Source: JAAFGT01 sp041485165
GTDB lineage: Bacteria > Acidobacteriota > Terriglobia > Acidiferrales > UBA7541
NCBI GenBank assembly: GCA_041485165.1
Contig: JBGPJC010000071.1
Span: forward strand, 1 to 21,231
Direction of reading: 5' to 3'
DNA: 21,231 nucleotides
Positions within the stretch are counted from its first letter, which is position 1; every line of letters begins with the position of its first letter. Below the pieces are notes generated by a model. The model did no database searches. It was not told the origin of the DNA and was given only the letters and a program-made list of their open reading frames with translations. Made by a program: the position numbers and the translations under genes. This document shows, in pieces, positions 1 to 7,975 of the stretch.

Positions 1-1
1 C

Positions 2-1183
2 AATGTCGCCAAGACTTTCACCGCGCAGGTGACCGCGCTGGCCACCGCGCCCGATGGCCGGGTCTTCGTCGGCTCGGCAAACCCCGGCAAGGTTTTCTCT
101 TTGGGGCCGGGAACGGAACCGGACGGCGTATTCGAATCCCAAGTCTATGACGCGCGCATTTTTTCGCGCTGGGGACGCCTCACCTGGTGGGGCGACGACG
201 GTGCCACCAGCGGCCAGGTGGAGTTCTACCTGCGCAGTGGCAATACCTCGAACCCGGAGAAAAACTGGAGCCCGTGGGCGGGGCCGTACCGCAACCCGCG
301 GGGCGAAGCGGTGGATGTCCCGGCGGCGCGATTCGTGCAGTGGAAGGTGGTATTCAAGAACAGCGCCGCGGGCACGAACATCTCCTGGGTCAGTGTCGCC
401 TATTTGCCGAAAAACGTCGCCCCGGTGATTGACACCATCATCGTGCAGAACCCGGGTATCCGCGCGCAGGGGATGGTGGTGGTCCAGCCGGGGCAGCAAC
501 AGGCGCAGCCGGTACAGCTTCGTCTGCCGCCCCCGCCTGCGATGCCCGGCGTGCCGGCGTTTCCGCAGCCGCAAGTGATCCAGCCGCAGCGATTCGATCC
601 TCCTCCCCAAGGATTTGCGCAGCGTGGCTACCAGACTGTGGTGTGGAGCGCACGGGACGATAACGACGACGACCTGTCCTTCACCGTCTACTTTCGCGGC
701 GAAGGCGAAAAGGCTTGGAAGCTGCTCAAAGACCGCGTCGAAACCAAATTCTATTCCTGGGACACCACGGCCATGCCCGACGGCGCTTACTATCTGAGAA
801 TCGTCGCGTCGGACGCCCCGTCAAACCCTGCCGAAGACGCCCTCACCGCCGCGCGCGAGAGCGACCGCTTCGAGGTGGACAACACGCCGCCGGAGATTTC
901 CCACTTGCGCGCTGAGGCCACGGCGGGCGGAGTGCGCGTGGAGTTCGAAGGGCACGATTCCGCCAGCGTGATTTCCCGCGCCGAGTACAGCCTGGATGGT
1001 GGCGATTGGAAGCTGCTCTTCCCTTCCGGGCGTCTGGCCGACGCATGGCAGCAGACCTACGACTTTACGCTGGCCGCAGTCCCCGCCGGCGAGCACACCA
1101 TCGCCGTACGCATCTTCGACCAGTTTGAAAACATCGCTGCGGCCAAATACACCTTTACCGTCCCTGAGGCGAAAAAGCGCTGA
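2..1183 (+). CDS. C-terminal part of a large secreted-type beta-sandwich/propeller protein (5' truncated)
   Basis: The frame is open from the first bases of the window, so this is the last 393 residues of a longer gene. The first residues (LATAPDGRVFVGSANPGKVF) resemble the last blade of a beta-propeller of the kind that reads sequential sensor or YVTN-like repeats. A jelly-roll-like stretch follows (about residues 30-140), then a Gln/Pro-rich linker (about 155-210). Two Ig/FN3-like domains complete it, one with GEGEKAW and a YYLRIVASD strand, the last ending in a lysine/arginine tail. No catalytic motif is visible. I infer an extracytoplasmic structural or ligand-binding role, but the signal peptide would lie outside the window. 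The stop codon overlaps the probable CTG start of the next gene, so the two are probably co-transcribed. The exact family is not recognised. Confidence 0.75.
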   Translation, partial: NVAKTFTAQVTALATAPDGRVFVGSANPGKVFSLGPGTEPDGVFESQVYDARIFSRWGRLTWWGDDGATSGQVEFYLRSGNTSNPEKNWSPWAGPYRNPRGEAVDVPAARFVQWKVVFKNSAAGTNISWVSVAYLPKNVAPVIDTIIVQNPGIRAQGMVVVQPGQQQAQPVQLRLPPPPAMPGVPAFPQPQVIQPQRFDPPPQGFAQRGYQTVVWSARDDNDDDLSFTVYFRGEGEKAWKLLKDRVETKFYSWDTTAMPDGAYYLRIVASDAPSNPAEDALTAARESDRFEVDNTPPEISHLRAEATAGGVRVEFEGHDSASVISRAEYSLDGGDWKLLFPSGRLADAWQQTYDFTLAAVPAGEHTIAVRIFDQFENIAAAKYTFTVPEAKKR

Positions 1184-2130
1184 GCGCCGGACCGAGTTTC
1201 GAGGCCATCCGCGAGGCCGCGGCGCGCATCGCCCCGCACATCCACCGCACGCCGGTGCTCACCTGCGAATCGCTGGACGCCATGGCCGGCGCGCAGCTCT
1301 TCTTCAAGTGCGAGAACCTGCAGAAGACCGGCTCGTTCAAAGTCCGCGGCGCAACCAACGCCATTCTCCAGCTCAGCGCAGAGCAGGCCGCGCGCGGCGT
1401 GGTGACGCCATCCTCGGGCAACCACGCCGCGGCGGTGGCCCGCGCGGCGCGCGCTCGCGGCATTCACGCGTGGATCGTCATGCCCTCGAACAGCCCGCTC
1501 ACCAAGCGCCGGGCGGTGGAAGGTTACGGAGGAAAAATCACGCTGTGCGAGCCGACCATGGCCGCGCGCGAGGCAGCCTCGCGCCGTCTGCTCGAAGAGA
1601 CCGGCGGCGCGCTGGTGCATCCCTACAACGACGAGCGCGTGATCGCCGGGCAGGGGACGGCGGCGCTCGAGTTTCTGGCCGACGTGCCCGGCCTCGATTT
1701 CCTGCTGGTGCCGGTGAGCGGAGGCGGGCTGATCTCCGGCATGGCCATCGCTGCAAAATCGTTAAGTCCCGGGATCCGCGTGGTGGGTTGCGAGCCTGCG
1801 GCCGCCGACGATGCTTACCGCTCGCTGGAGAGTGGCAAAATCGAATCGAACGCCACTGCGGAGACCATCGCCGATGGATTGCGCGCGCAGCTCTGCCCGC
1901 TGACGTTTTCAATCCTGCGCGAGCGCGTGGACCACCTGGTGCGCGTCACCGAAGAGGAAATCGTTGCCGCGATGCGCGACCTGTGGGAACGCATGAAGCT
2001 GGTGGTTGAGCCGTCCGGAGCGGTGGCCGCGGCGCCGGCGCTGCTGCGACGAATCGGCGCGGAGGGAAAGCGCGTTGGCGTCCTACTCTCCGGAGGAAAC
2101 GTGGAACTCGCGGCACTGCCCTTCCACTGA
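1180..2130 (+). CDS. PLP-dependent threonine dehydratase / serine racemase family protein (short form)
   Basis: This is a fold-type II PLP enzyme, probably catalysing deamination of threonine or serine to the 2-oxo acid plus ammonia, or racemising serine. The Schiff-base lysine lies in GSFKVRGA (about residue 54), followed by SSGNHAAAVA, which is the substrate loop, and SGGGLISG, which is the phosphate-binding glycine loop. The sequence ends near residue 316 with LLSGGNVE and has no ACT regulatory domain, so it matches the catabolic TdcB/serine racemase length, not biosynthetic IlvA. Start choice: the first ATG/GTG/TTG in frame is GTG 1255, which falls inside the conserved HRTPVLTC strand and would remove conserved helix 1 (FEAIREAAARIAPHI). 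The frame runs up to a stop at 1165. CTG 1180, overlapping the preceding TGA and about 10 nt after a GAGG, is the best start seen. Substrate preference cannot be decided from the sequence. Confidence 0.88.
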   Translation: MSAGPSFEAIREAAARIAPHIHRTPVLTCESLDAMAGAQLFFKCENLQKTGSFKVRGATNAILQLSAEQAARGVVTPSSGNHAAAVARAARARGIHAWIVMPSNSPLTKRRAVEGYGGKITLCEPTMAAREAASRRLLEETGGALVHPYNDERVIAGQGTAALEFLADVPGLDFLLVPVSGGGLISGMAIAAKSLSPGIRVVGCEPAAADDAYRSLESGKIESNATAETIADGLRAQLCPLTFSILRERVDHLVRVTEEEIVAAMRDLWERMKLVVEPSGAVAAAPALLRRIGAEGKRVGVLLSGGNVELAALPFH

Positions 2131-2160
2131 TCCGCGTATGGCCGAAGGCCGTCGTTTTGG

Positions 2161-2183
2161 CGTAGTGCTCAGCCGAGCCTACG
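2161..2183 (+). terminator. Possible intrinsic terminator hairpin after the dehydratase gene
   Basis: CGTAG and GCTC pair with GAGC and CTACG around an AGCC loop, with one bulged T, about 30 bases after the dehydratase stop. The bases after it are T-rich but not a continuous T run (TCTAACTTTGTTT). It is in the right place to end the + strand transcript. The call rests on pairing by eye only. Confidence 0.35.
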
Positions 2184-2210
2184 TCTAACTTTGTTTACGT
2201 TCTCGGTAAG

Positions 2211-2252
2211 GCGGCGTCCCGAATACCGAAGCTTAGGGATTCGGGACGCCGC
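2211..2252. repeat. Perfect 14-bp inverted repeat between convergent genes
   Basis: GCGGCGTCCCGAAT at 2211-2224 is the exact reverse complement of ATTCGGGACGCCGC at 2239-2252, with a 14-base loop. It sits between a + strand gene ending at 2130 and a - strand gene ending at 2312, where a bidirectional terminator would be expected. There is no T tract on either side. It could instead be a dispersed palindromic repeat of this genome. Confidence 0.6.
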
Positions 2253-2311
2253 ACTCAAGGGCCTTCGGGCTGCCGTAAGCAGAGCGCGAACTCCCGATAC
2301 TGAGGTCTTCC

Positions 2312-5300
2312 CTACTGCACCGTGAGGTTGAAAGTTGCCATGTGCGTTACGCCGCCTGACGTCACGCTAATCGTAATGGGGAACGGCCCGCCCGGCGAAG
2401 TGCCGGGATCGTGAATGACGGTGCCGCTCCCACCTCCGCCGCAGGCACCCGCCAGACCCGATAGCGCCAGCACGAGCACCGCGCCCATGACGTAGCGCCA
2501 AGCCCGCGAGGCCCGCCGAACCAGAAGCAATCCGGCGAATGCCAGCAAGACTCCCGCCCACGCGAGAACTCCGAACCACGAGCCCGGAATGCGCCGCGCG
2601 AAGCCGGGGGGCACGATGGACGGCGCCGTGGTCTTGATGCTCACGTTGACCATGTTCGAAGGCGGCGTTGTAGACGTGGCGGCAAGGCTCGACGGAGAGA
2701 AGATGCAAGTCGTCTCGAACGGCAGGTTCGCGCAGCCGAACGTCACTGTGCCGGGGAACTGAGCGCCCGGGGTGGTAGGCGTCACAGTGAGCGTGCTCAT
2801 CGCCGCCCCACCGGGCATCACCGAGCCGGACAAGGAACTCGGCATGAAGCCGAAGTCCGAACTCACCGTAAAGGTTACACTTCCCGATGTCCCGCCCGCC
2901 GCGGTCACGGAGATGTTTTGAGCACCTACCGCGGCGTTTGCGGCGATCTGGAACTGCGCGGTGATGCTGGTGCCGCTTACCACCACTGTGTTCGCGACAA
3001 CGACGCCGGCGCCGCTGAAGTTCACTGTTGCGCCGGAGATGAAGTTTGTCCCGGTGAGAGTGACGTTTACGCTGTTCCCCTGAACGCCGCTCGCCGGGTT
3101 GATGGAGGTGAGCGTCGGCGGCGGGGGCAGCGTCACGGTGAAGGTCACGGGATTGCTGGTGCCGCCGCTGGTGGTCAATGTCACGTTTTGGATCCCGAGG
3201 GGGGCGTTCGCGGCAATGATGAAAGTAGCTGTCATCGTTGTGCCGCTCGTTATGTTCATGTTTATCACCGTGACGCCCGTTCCGCTGAATTGGAAGCTCG
3301 CATTGGAAATAAAGTTTGTGCCTGTGATCGAGACGTTCACGCCGGAGCCTTGGGAGGCGGTCGACGGCGCGATCATTGTGAGGGTGGGCGGCGGCGCGAG
3401 GGTGATAGCAAATGCCTGTGGAGCGGTGGTGCCTCCGCTGGTGAACAGGGTGACGCTTTGGGGACCGGGAGGTAGGTTGGAAGGAATGTTAATGGTAGCG
3501 GTCATGGTGGTGCTGTTGATGACGTTTAAGTTTGTGAAAAACAAACCCCCGGTGTTGGTGGGAGTGGTCGCACCCACGACGAAGTTCGTTCCGGTGAACG
3601 TCACCACCACGGACGTTCCTTGTGCGCCGGTCGCGGGACTAATGGAGGTAAGAGTAGGCGGCGGAGGAAAGGTCACGGTAAATGGAAGAGTTCCACTGGT
3701 CTGACCATTCGACGTTACGCTCACGTTTCGAGCGCCACTATTGGCAGTCCCGGAGATTTGAAAGGTCGCTGTAATTGTAGAACTGTTGACAATCGTGGTA
3801 TTCACGACACTTACGTCCGAACTATTTGTATTGACCTGCAAGGGGGCGGAAAAGTTGGTTCCCATGAGCGTGACATTGACGTTTGCACCCTGCGCGCCAA
3901 TTGCCGGGCTGATCATCGTCAGCGTGGGCGGTGGGGTGGTATTGAAATTGAAGACGACGGTGTTGCCAATGCTATTCGGGCTGCCCGCGCCCTCGAAATT
4001 CGAAATCATGAAGTGATACGTCGTGCCCATGACGGCTGAGAATCTGACCTGGGATTGCGGGACGACGCCGAGAATGATGTCGTCGTTGCACGCCACTGAG
4101 GAGACGCTTCCGCCGTTACCGGTGCCGACGAGGAGGATGGTGTCTTGGGCGCTGCCGATGGTATCGGCTTCGACGGCTTCGCTGATGGGCGCCGTCCATG
4201 TATACCAGATGGAATTAGCCGTGCCGTTCAGCGCGAGCCCAGTCGTGATAGGCACACAATTGGGGACTGAAGTAGGCCGCGGGTCCGCAATACCATTCGT
4301 ATTCGAGCTGGCGGCGGCGGTGTTCTCCGTATCCGTGTAGGTGATCGAGGCGGAGGGAATGGTGAAACCGGGGAAAGGATCGTTCAGCGGCGCGGGGCTG
4401 GCCGAAGTCACCACTACGCTGAAGAGAAGTGAATTCGAGGTTCCGGCCACAGGGTCGGTAACGCTAACCGGAACGGACGCGACGGTGGCGAGCTGCGCAA
4501 GCGGGACCGTGACTTGCAGCTGCGTAACCGTTTGCGCAGTCGGGGCAAGCGTCACGCCGCCAAACTGCACCTGGGACGCCCCGGTGAAGCCAGTTCCGTT
4601 GACCGTCAGAGTGATACTCCCGCTGCCCTGGGAGGCGAATACCGGCGTCAGCGAGACCAGAGAGTATAAGGGCAGCCCGGACAACTGGAAATCCCAGACG
4701 CCGCGCCCGTGCGTGCCCGCGCGAAGTGTGCGCGAGGCATTCCGCAGAGTGAGGGAGAGCACCGCGGCATCGGGCAGGCTTGATCCGAGCTGCGTCCAGA
4801 GGCCGCCTCCGTTGCTGGTGGTGAATACGCCGACGTCGGTGGCGATGAAGATTGTGTTGTTGGTGGGGTCGTCAGGGTCAATCACGATGTCGTTGACCGG
4901 TGTGTTGGCCAGCGTCGCCCCGGCGCCACAGCCGCCGGTTATGTCCGTCCAGGTGGTTCCGCCGTTCGCGGTTTGGAAGAGGTGGCCGACGTTGTCCAGA
5001 GCGCCGTTCACCGTGAACCCGCAGAATCCGGAATACGCCACGATGGCAAACTGCGGGTTGTTGGGGTCGACCGCGATCTTGGTAATCGTGCGTCCATCGA
5101 GAGGATTGGCTGGATTGCTTGCCGCGGGAAGGGGCGGCGGGGAAACGTCCTTCCAGATGGCGGTGGAGCCCGCCAAAGCGTTCGTCGTCACGTGGACGTG
5201 GCCGACGCTGTCTCCGGCGTACACGGTATTGCCGTCCTTAGCCGCGGCGATGGTCGTGTAGTCGGGGTCCGTCAAGAGGCAGGAACCCAGCAAGGAGTTC

Positions 5301-7384
5301 GTCATGGCCTGCCAGTTCGCGCCGTCTCGGGTCTGGTACACGTTGCAGGTGCCGAAATAGAGCACCTTGGCATTGCCTGGCGTTGGATCACCCACGAGTG
5401 GGGGAATGAACTCGCTGTTATCGTTCCCGTTGATGCCGATGCTTGCCTCCGAGAACGTGACGTTCCCGTTGGGGTCGAGGTCGCCGTTGGTGAGCGATTT
5501 TCCGATGGAAAAGAAGCTCCCGGGGACGAACTCCGTGGTGGAGTAAACCGTGCTCGGCGTGGCGGGGTCAATGTAGGTAAAACCTCCATCGGCCCCGTTC
5601 ACCTGGGGCCACTGGAGCGGGTTCAGCACATTGGTACCCGCGTCGTACTTCTGCGAACCGTTGTCCTGCAGGCCCCCGAAGGCGACGAGCTGGCTGGAGG
5701 GGTGGATGGAAATGCCGGGATAGAACTGCGAGAGCGAGAGGGTGGCGTTCAGGTTGGTCCAGGTGATGGCGTTGGTTCCGGCGGCGTTCATGGGAGTGCT
5801 CCAGATGCCGCCGTCATTGCCGACGAACATTGTCACCGAATTGCCGCCAGGGCCAGTCAGCGCGAAGGCGATGGCGTGCTGATCCACGTGAATTTCGTTG
5901 GTCCCATCGAAAGCGAGGTCGTTCGTCAGCACATTGCCTTGCCATGTGTTCCCGCCGTCGACAGAACGGAGCAGGAAAATATCGTTGGGGGGATTGGCTG
6001 CGTCAGTCGCGCCGGCACCGCCGAAGAAAACGACGTTGGGATTGTTAGGATGGACTTTGATGGTCATGTCGTAGAAGCACTGGGAATTGCAGATATCCGG
6101 TGCATTGCCCAGTTTTGTCCAGGTCGAACCACTGTTTGTGGTCTTGAAAAGGCCGTTCAGAGTGCTGGAACGGTCGCTGGCGTTGGCTATTGCAGCATAG
6201 AGCGTGGCGGGTGTGGAGGCAGAGATAGCCAGGGAGATGCGACCAGCATTCAGGCCAGAGGTGGGTCCGGTGGAGCTGCGCGTCCACGTCTGCGAAGAAC
6301 AGCTGGCATTCGCATTCGCGCTCTTATAAACGCCGTTCTGAGGGTCTCCGGCGTTGTTGCCAAGAGCGGCATAAGCGTTCGTGCCGCCGGGGTCGATCAC
6401 CACCGCGGTACCCGGCGCACCGGCCACAACCTGCAACCAATTGATCCCTCCATCGTCCGAACAAAAGACGCCGGAGGAGGCGCCCGTATCCACATTCACG
6501 AAAATCCGCACGGCGGCGAGCAGCTTATTGGAGTTCGTCGGATTGACCACAATGTCGCTAAAAAAGGAGCCGCCGAGGGCCTGGTTGAATGGGCCTACAA
6601 AGCTGTCAGGGGCCGGGACGCCCGGGGGAGGGGTATAGGGCTGAATCAGCTTGACCGAGCCGGCGTTGGCGCCGAGTTGCGACCACGTCATGCCGCCGTC
6701 AATGGACTTGAGGATTCCCGCGCCGTAGTAGTTGTCGCCGGCGAAGTTGAGTTCGCCGGTGCCGACATAGATGGTTTGAGGACTCTGCGGGTCAATGGCA
6801 ATCGAGCCGATCGCGAGCGATGGCTGGCTGTCCGTCATCGCTGTCCAGGTGGTGCCTCCATTAATAGATTTCCACAGCCCTCCATCGGCGCCGCCGAGAT
6901 AGATCGTGTTCGAGTTGGTAGGGTCTACGGCAATTGAGTTGATGCGCCCGGAAACGAGCGTCGTATTTAAGGTCCGATTGAAGAAGTCGAATCCATCGGC
7001 GGATGTGGGCGTCGGCCCGATCGGCACCCAATTCGTAGGGACAGAGATCTGAGGATTTCCTGCCGTTCCAGACGTGTCCGAGTTCGCCGGCGCTGGAAGC
7101 AGCCCGCGCCGGATCAAGTCTTGCCGAATCGCTTCCCGCTGCTTGATGGCCTGCTGGCGCGCGCCGCCGGGGATTATGGGCAGGGGATAGCGGCGCTGCT
7201 TGAGAAACCATTCCTCGCGACGGCGGACGGCGTCGCCTTCTTCCTCTCGGCGGCCGGATTCGGCCTTGGCGGGGGCCTTCTTTTGTTGCTTCTTCTGCGC
7301 CAGCACAGCAGGAGAACCGAGCATCAGGGAAATCAGTAGACTGCCTGCGACTCTCCGCCAGAAGGCGCTATCGGGACGACTCAT
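2312..7384 (-). CDS. Giant exported Asp-box propeller / IPT-repeat protein with C-terminal membrane hairpin
   Basis: 1690 residues. ATG 7384 is chosen over longer in-frame starts because AAGGGG lies 5 nt upstream and a signal peptide follows at once (RR then a hydrophobic core, AVLA-Q cleavage near residue 30). Residues 31-95 are rich in Lys, Arg and Glu. About 100-900 form one or two sialidase/VPS10-like propellers with many Asp-boxes (SINGGTTW at about 173-180, then SIDGGMTW, SVDGGNTW, SNGGGLW). An IPT/TIG domain (about 906-990) is followed by a pre-peptidase-C-like region (about 1000-1140) and four tandem IPT domains (about 1150-1510). Near the end, two hydrophobic helices (about 1608-1648) precede a Cys-Gly-rich stretch (GACGGGGSG) and a short beta domain. 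The family is known for secreted or surface-bound glycan-related or adhesive proteins. Sialidase activity is not supported, because the catalytic Arg triad was not identified. It lies alone, apart from the sigma and T6SS genes. Confidence 0.9.
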   Translation of the reverse strand: MSRPDSAFWRRVAGSLLISLMLGSPAVLAQKKQQKKAPAKAESGRREEEGDAVRRREEWFLKQRRYPLPIIPGGARQQAIKQREAIRQDLIRRGLLPAPANSDTSGTAGNPQISVPTNWVPIGPTPTSADGFDFFNRTLNTTLVSGRINSIAVDPTNSNTIYLGGADGGLWKSINGGTTWTAMTDSQPSLAIGSIAIDPQSPQTIYVGTGELNFAGDNYYGAGILKSIDGGMTWSQLGANAGSVKLIQPYTPPPGVPAPDSFVGPFNQALGGSFFSDIVVNPTNSNKLLAAVRIFVNVDTGASSGVFCSDDGGINWLQVVAGAPGTAVVIDPGGTNAYAALGNNAGDPQNGVYKSANANASCSSQTWTRSSTGPTSGLNAGRISLAISASTPATLYAAIANASDRSSTLNGLFKTTNSGSTWTKLGNAPDICNSQCFYDMTIKVHPNNPNVVFFGGAGATDAANPPNDIFLLRSVDGGNTWQGNVLTNDLAFDGTNEIHVDQHAIAFALTGPGGNSVTMFVGNDGGIWSTPMNAAGTNAITWTNLNATLSLSQFYPGISIHPSSQLVAFGGLQDNGSQKYDAGTNVLNPLQWPQVNGADGGFTYIDPATPSTVYSTTEFVPGSFFSIGKSLTNGDLDPNGNVTFSEASIGINGNDNSEFIPPLVGDPTPGNAKVLYFGTCNVYQTRDGANWQAMTNSLLGSCLLTDPDYTTIAAAKDGNTVYAGDSVGHVHVTTNALAGSTAIWKDVSPPPLPAASNPANPLDGRTITKIAVDPNNPQFAIVAYSGFCGFTVNGALDNVGHLFQTANGGTTWTDITGGCGAGATLANTPVNDIVIDPDDPTNNTIFIATDVGVFTTSNGGGLWTQLGSSLPDAAVLSLTLRNASRTLRAGTHGRGVWDFQLSGLPLYSLVSLTPVFASQGSGSITLTVNGTGFTGASQVQFGGVTLAPTAQTVTQLQVTVPLAQLATVASVPVSVTDPVAGTSNSLLFSVVVTSASPAPLNDPFPGFTIPSASITYTDTENTAAASSNTNGIADPRPTSVPNCVPITTGLALNGTANSIWYTWTAPISEAVEADTIGSAQDTILLVGTGNGGSVSSVACNDDIILGVVPQSQVRFSAVMGTTYHFMISNFEGAGSPNSIGNTVVFNFNTTPPPTLTMISPAIGAQGANVNVTLMGTNFSAPLQVNTNSSDVSVVNTTIVNSSTITATFQISGTANSGARNVSVTSNGQTSGTLPFTVTFPPPPTLTSISPATGAQGTSVVVTFTGTNFVVGATTPTNTGGLFFTNLNVINSTTMTATINIPSNLPPGPQSVTLFTSGGTTAPQAFAITLAPPPTLTMIAPSTASQGSGVNVSITGTNFISNASFQFSGTGVTVINMNITSGTTMTATFIIAANAPLGIQNVTLTTSGGTSNPVTFTVTLPPPPTLTSINPASGVQGNSVNVTLTGTNFISGATVNFSGAGVVVANTVVVSGTSITAQFQIAANAAVGAQNISVTAAGGTSGSVTFTVSSDFGFMPSSLSGSVMPGGAAMSTLTVTPTTPGAQFPGTVTFGCANLPFETTCIFSPSSLAATSTTPPSNMVNVSIKTTAPSIVPPGFARRIPGSWFGVLAWAGVLLAFAGLLLVRRASRAWRYVMGAVLVLALSGLAGACGGGGSGTVIHDPGTSPGGPFPITISVTSGGVTHMATFNLTVQ
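2861..3939 (-). repeat. Four tandem IPT/TIG domain-coding repeats, about 270 bp each
   Basis: Four copies inside the giant exported protein gene each begin with a PPPPTLTxIxP motif, then a QGxxVxVTxxGTNF strand, and end in a VTFTVT-like strand. The starts lie near 3939, 3670, 3400 and 3131, giving a period of 267-274 bp (89-91 residues). The copies are diverged, so this is an old domain amplification and not a recent DNA duplication. Confidence 0.85.
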
Positions 7385-7562
7385 ACACACCCCTTGTGTC
7401 ATGTGAGTACCCCATGAAAGATGCGCAAGACACCGAAAGGGATTCCCGACATTGAAAGGTGTCCCGGATGAAGGAAACGTCTTCTCCGATTCGACGGGGC
7501 CAGACCAAAGAAATCGGCATGGAGTAAAGTTTCCTGCACAATGTTGCGGCACGATCCCACCC

Positions 7563-7575
7563 GTGACAATGTCAC
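7563..7575. promoter_or_regulatory. Inverted repeat GTGAC-N3-GTCAC, possible operator upstream of the giant exported protein gene
   Basis: A 13-bp palindrome with a 3-base centre lies in the 283-bp non-coding gap between the flgM-like gene and the exported protein gene, about 180 bp before that gene's start. Short spaced palindromes like this often bind dimeric regulators. A TTGACG hexamer lies at 7602-7607 (- strand), but no good -10 follows it. The rest of the gap 7385-7667 shows no gene or clear promoter. Confidence 0.3.
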
Positions 7576-7667
7576 TTTACGGTAACAACTGGTCCCGAAG
7601 CCGTCAAGGAAGCAGTGCGAGGTGGCGCGGCGCGAGCCCGACGGCAGGCGAGAGCGATCGCGGGGGT

Positions 7668-7904
7668 TTACGAATCTAACGAATCAGCACAGCCGAGTTC
7701 CTGGAGCATGGCAGCGGCAATCAGCTCCGCCGGCACATGATAAGAGCCATCAAGGATTCGGCGGCGGATCCAGTCAATGCGTCGCGATCGGGCAGAGGCG
7801 GCACAGACAGATGCATTTTCCCGGCGTGTGGAGTGACCCCTACTCGAGGAGTTGACGAGGTCGTGCGAGTTGTCCGGCGCTCTGGGCGGCAGAGGCATTC
7901 CCAT
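7668..7904 (-). CDS. flgM: FlgM-family anti-sigma-28 factor
   Basis: 78 residues. The N-terminal half is Ser/Arg-rich and without clear fold, as expected of FlgM, which is largely disordered when free. The C-terminal half (about residues 42-70) carries the family's helical signature: RRIDWIRRRI, then DGSYHVPAELIAAAMLQEL, matching the known pattern of a helix, a G-x-Y-x-V turn and an AxxML-like helix that contacts sigma-28. FlgM binds the FliA-type sigma factor and holds it inactive. The gene lies 71 bp downstream of the sigma gene on the same strand. A sigma-28-like promoter in that gap suggests feedback. The start may be ATG 7904 or ATG 7898, and neither has a strong ribosome site. In flagellated bacteria FlgM is exported by the flagellum to release the sigma factor. 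No flagellar gene is in this window, so the release mechanism here is unknown. Confidence 0.75.
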   Translation of the reverse strand: MGMPLPPRAPDNSHDLVNSSSRGHSTRRENASVCAASARSRRIDWIRRRILDGSYHVPAELIAAAMLQELGCADSLDS

Positions 7905-7921
7905 TTCAGACTCTGCCGGTC

Positions 7922-7949
7922 TAATCGGCAGTATGCGGGAAAGACTTTA
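7922..7949 (-). promoter_or_regulatory. Sigma-28 (FliA)-type promoter ahead of flgM
   Basis: Reading the - strand, TAAAGTCT (7949-7942) and GCCGATTA (7929-7922) each match 7 of 8 bases of the known enteric FliA consensus TAAAGTTT / GCCGATAA. The spacer is 12 nt where 11 is usual. The predicted transcript start near 7915 is about 10 nt before ATG 7904. It lies in the only gap between the sigma gene and flgM. Confidence 0.6.
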
Positions 7950-7975
7950 ATCGCCGTGATGGCCCGGGACGCTGC

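Noticed and set aside
996..2009. 337-codon + strand frame over the dehydratase gene
   Set aside because: Arg/Ala-rich shadow of the real frame, with no conserved motif.
2861..3939. Regularly spaced GC-rich repeats that might suggest a CRISPR or satellite array
   Set aside because: The period is about 270 bp, the copies are diverged, and they fit protein IPT domains in one continuous frame.
4973..6937. 654-codon open frame on the + strand opposite the giant exported protein gene
   Set aside because: It is antisense to a clear signal-peptide/Asp-box/IPT gene. Its translation has no domain pattern and mirrors the GC bias of the real gene.
2312..7384. Calling the Asp-box protein a sialidase
   Set aside because: Asp-boxes occur in many non-enzymatic propellers, and the sialidase catalytic arginines and FRIP-type motif were not found.
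7511..7518. GCCGATTT on the - strand, like a sigma-28 -10 box, upstream of the giant exported protein
   Set aside because: There is no TAAA-type -35 box at the right distance.
7525..7532. Exact TAAAGTTT, the FliA -35 consensus, on the + strand
   Set aside because: No GCCGATAA-like box follows at 10-13 nt and no + strand gene lies downstream.
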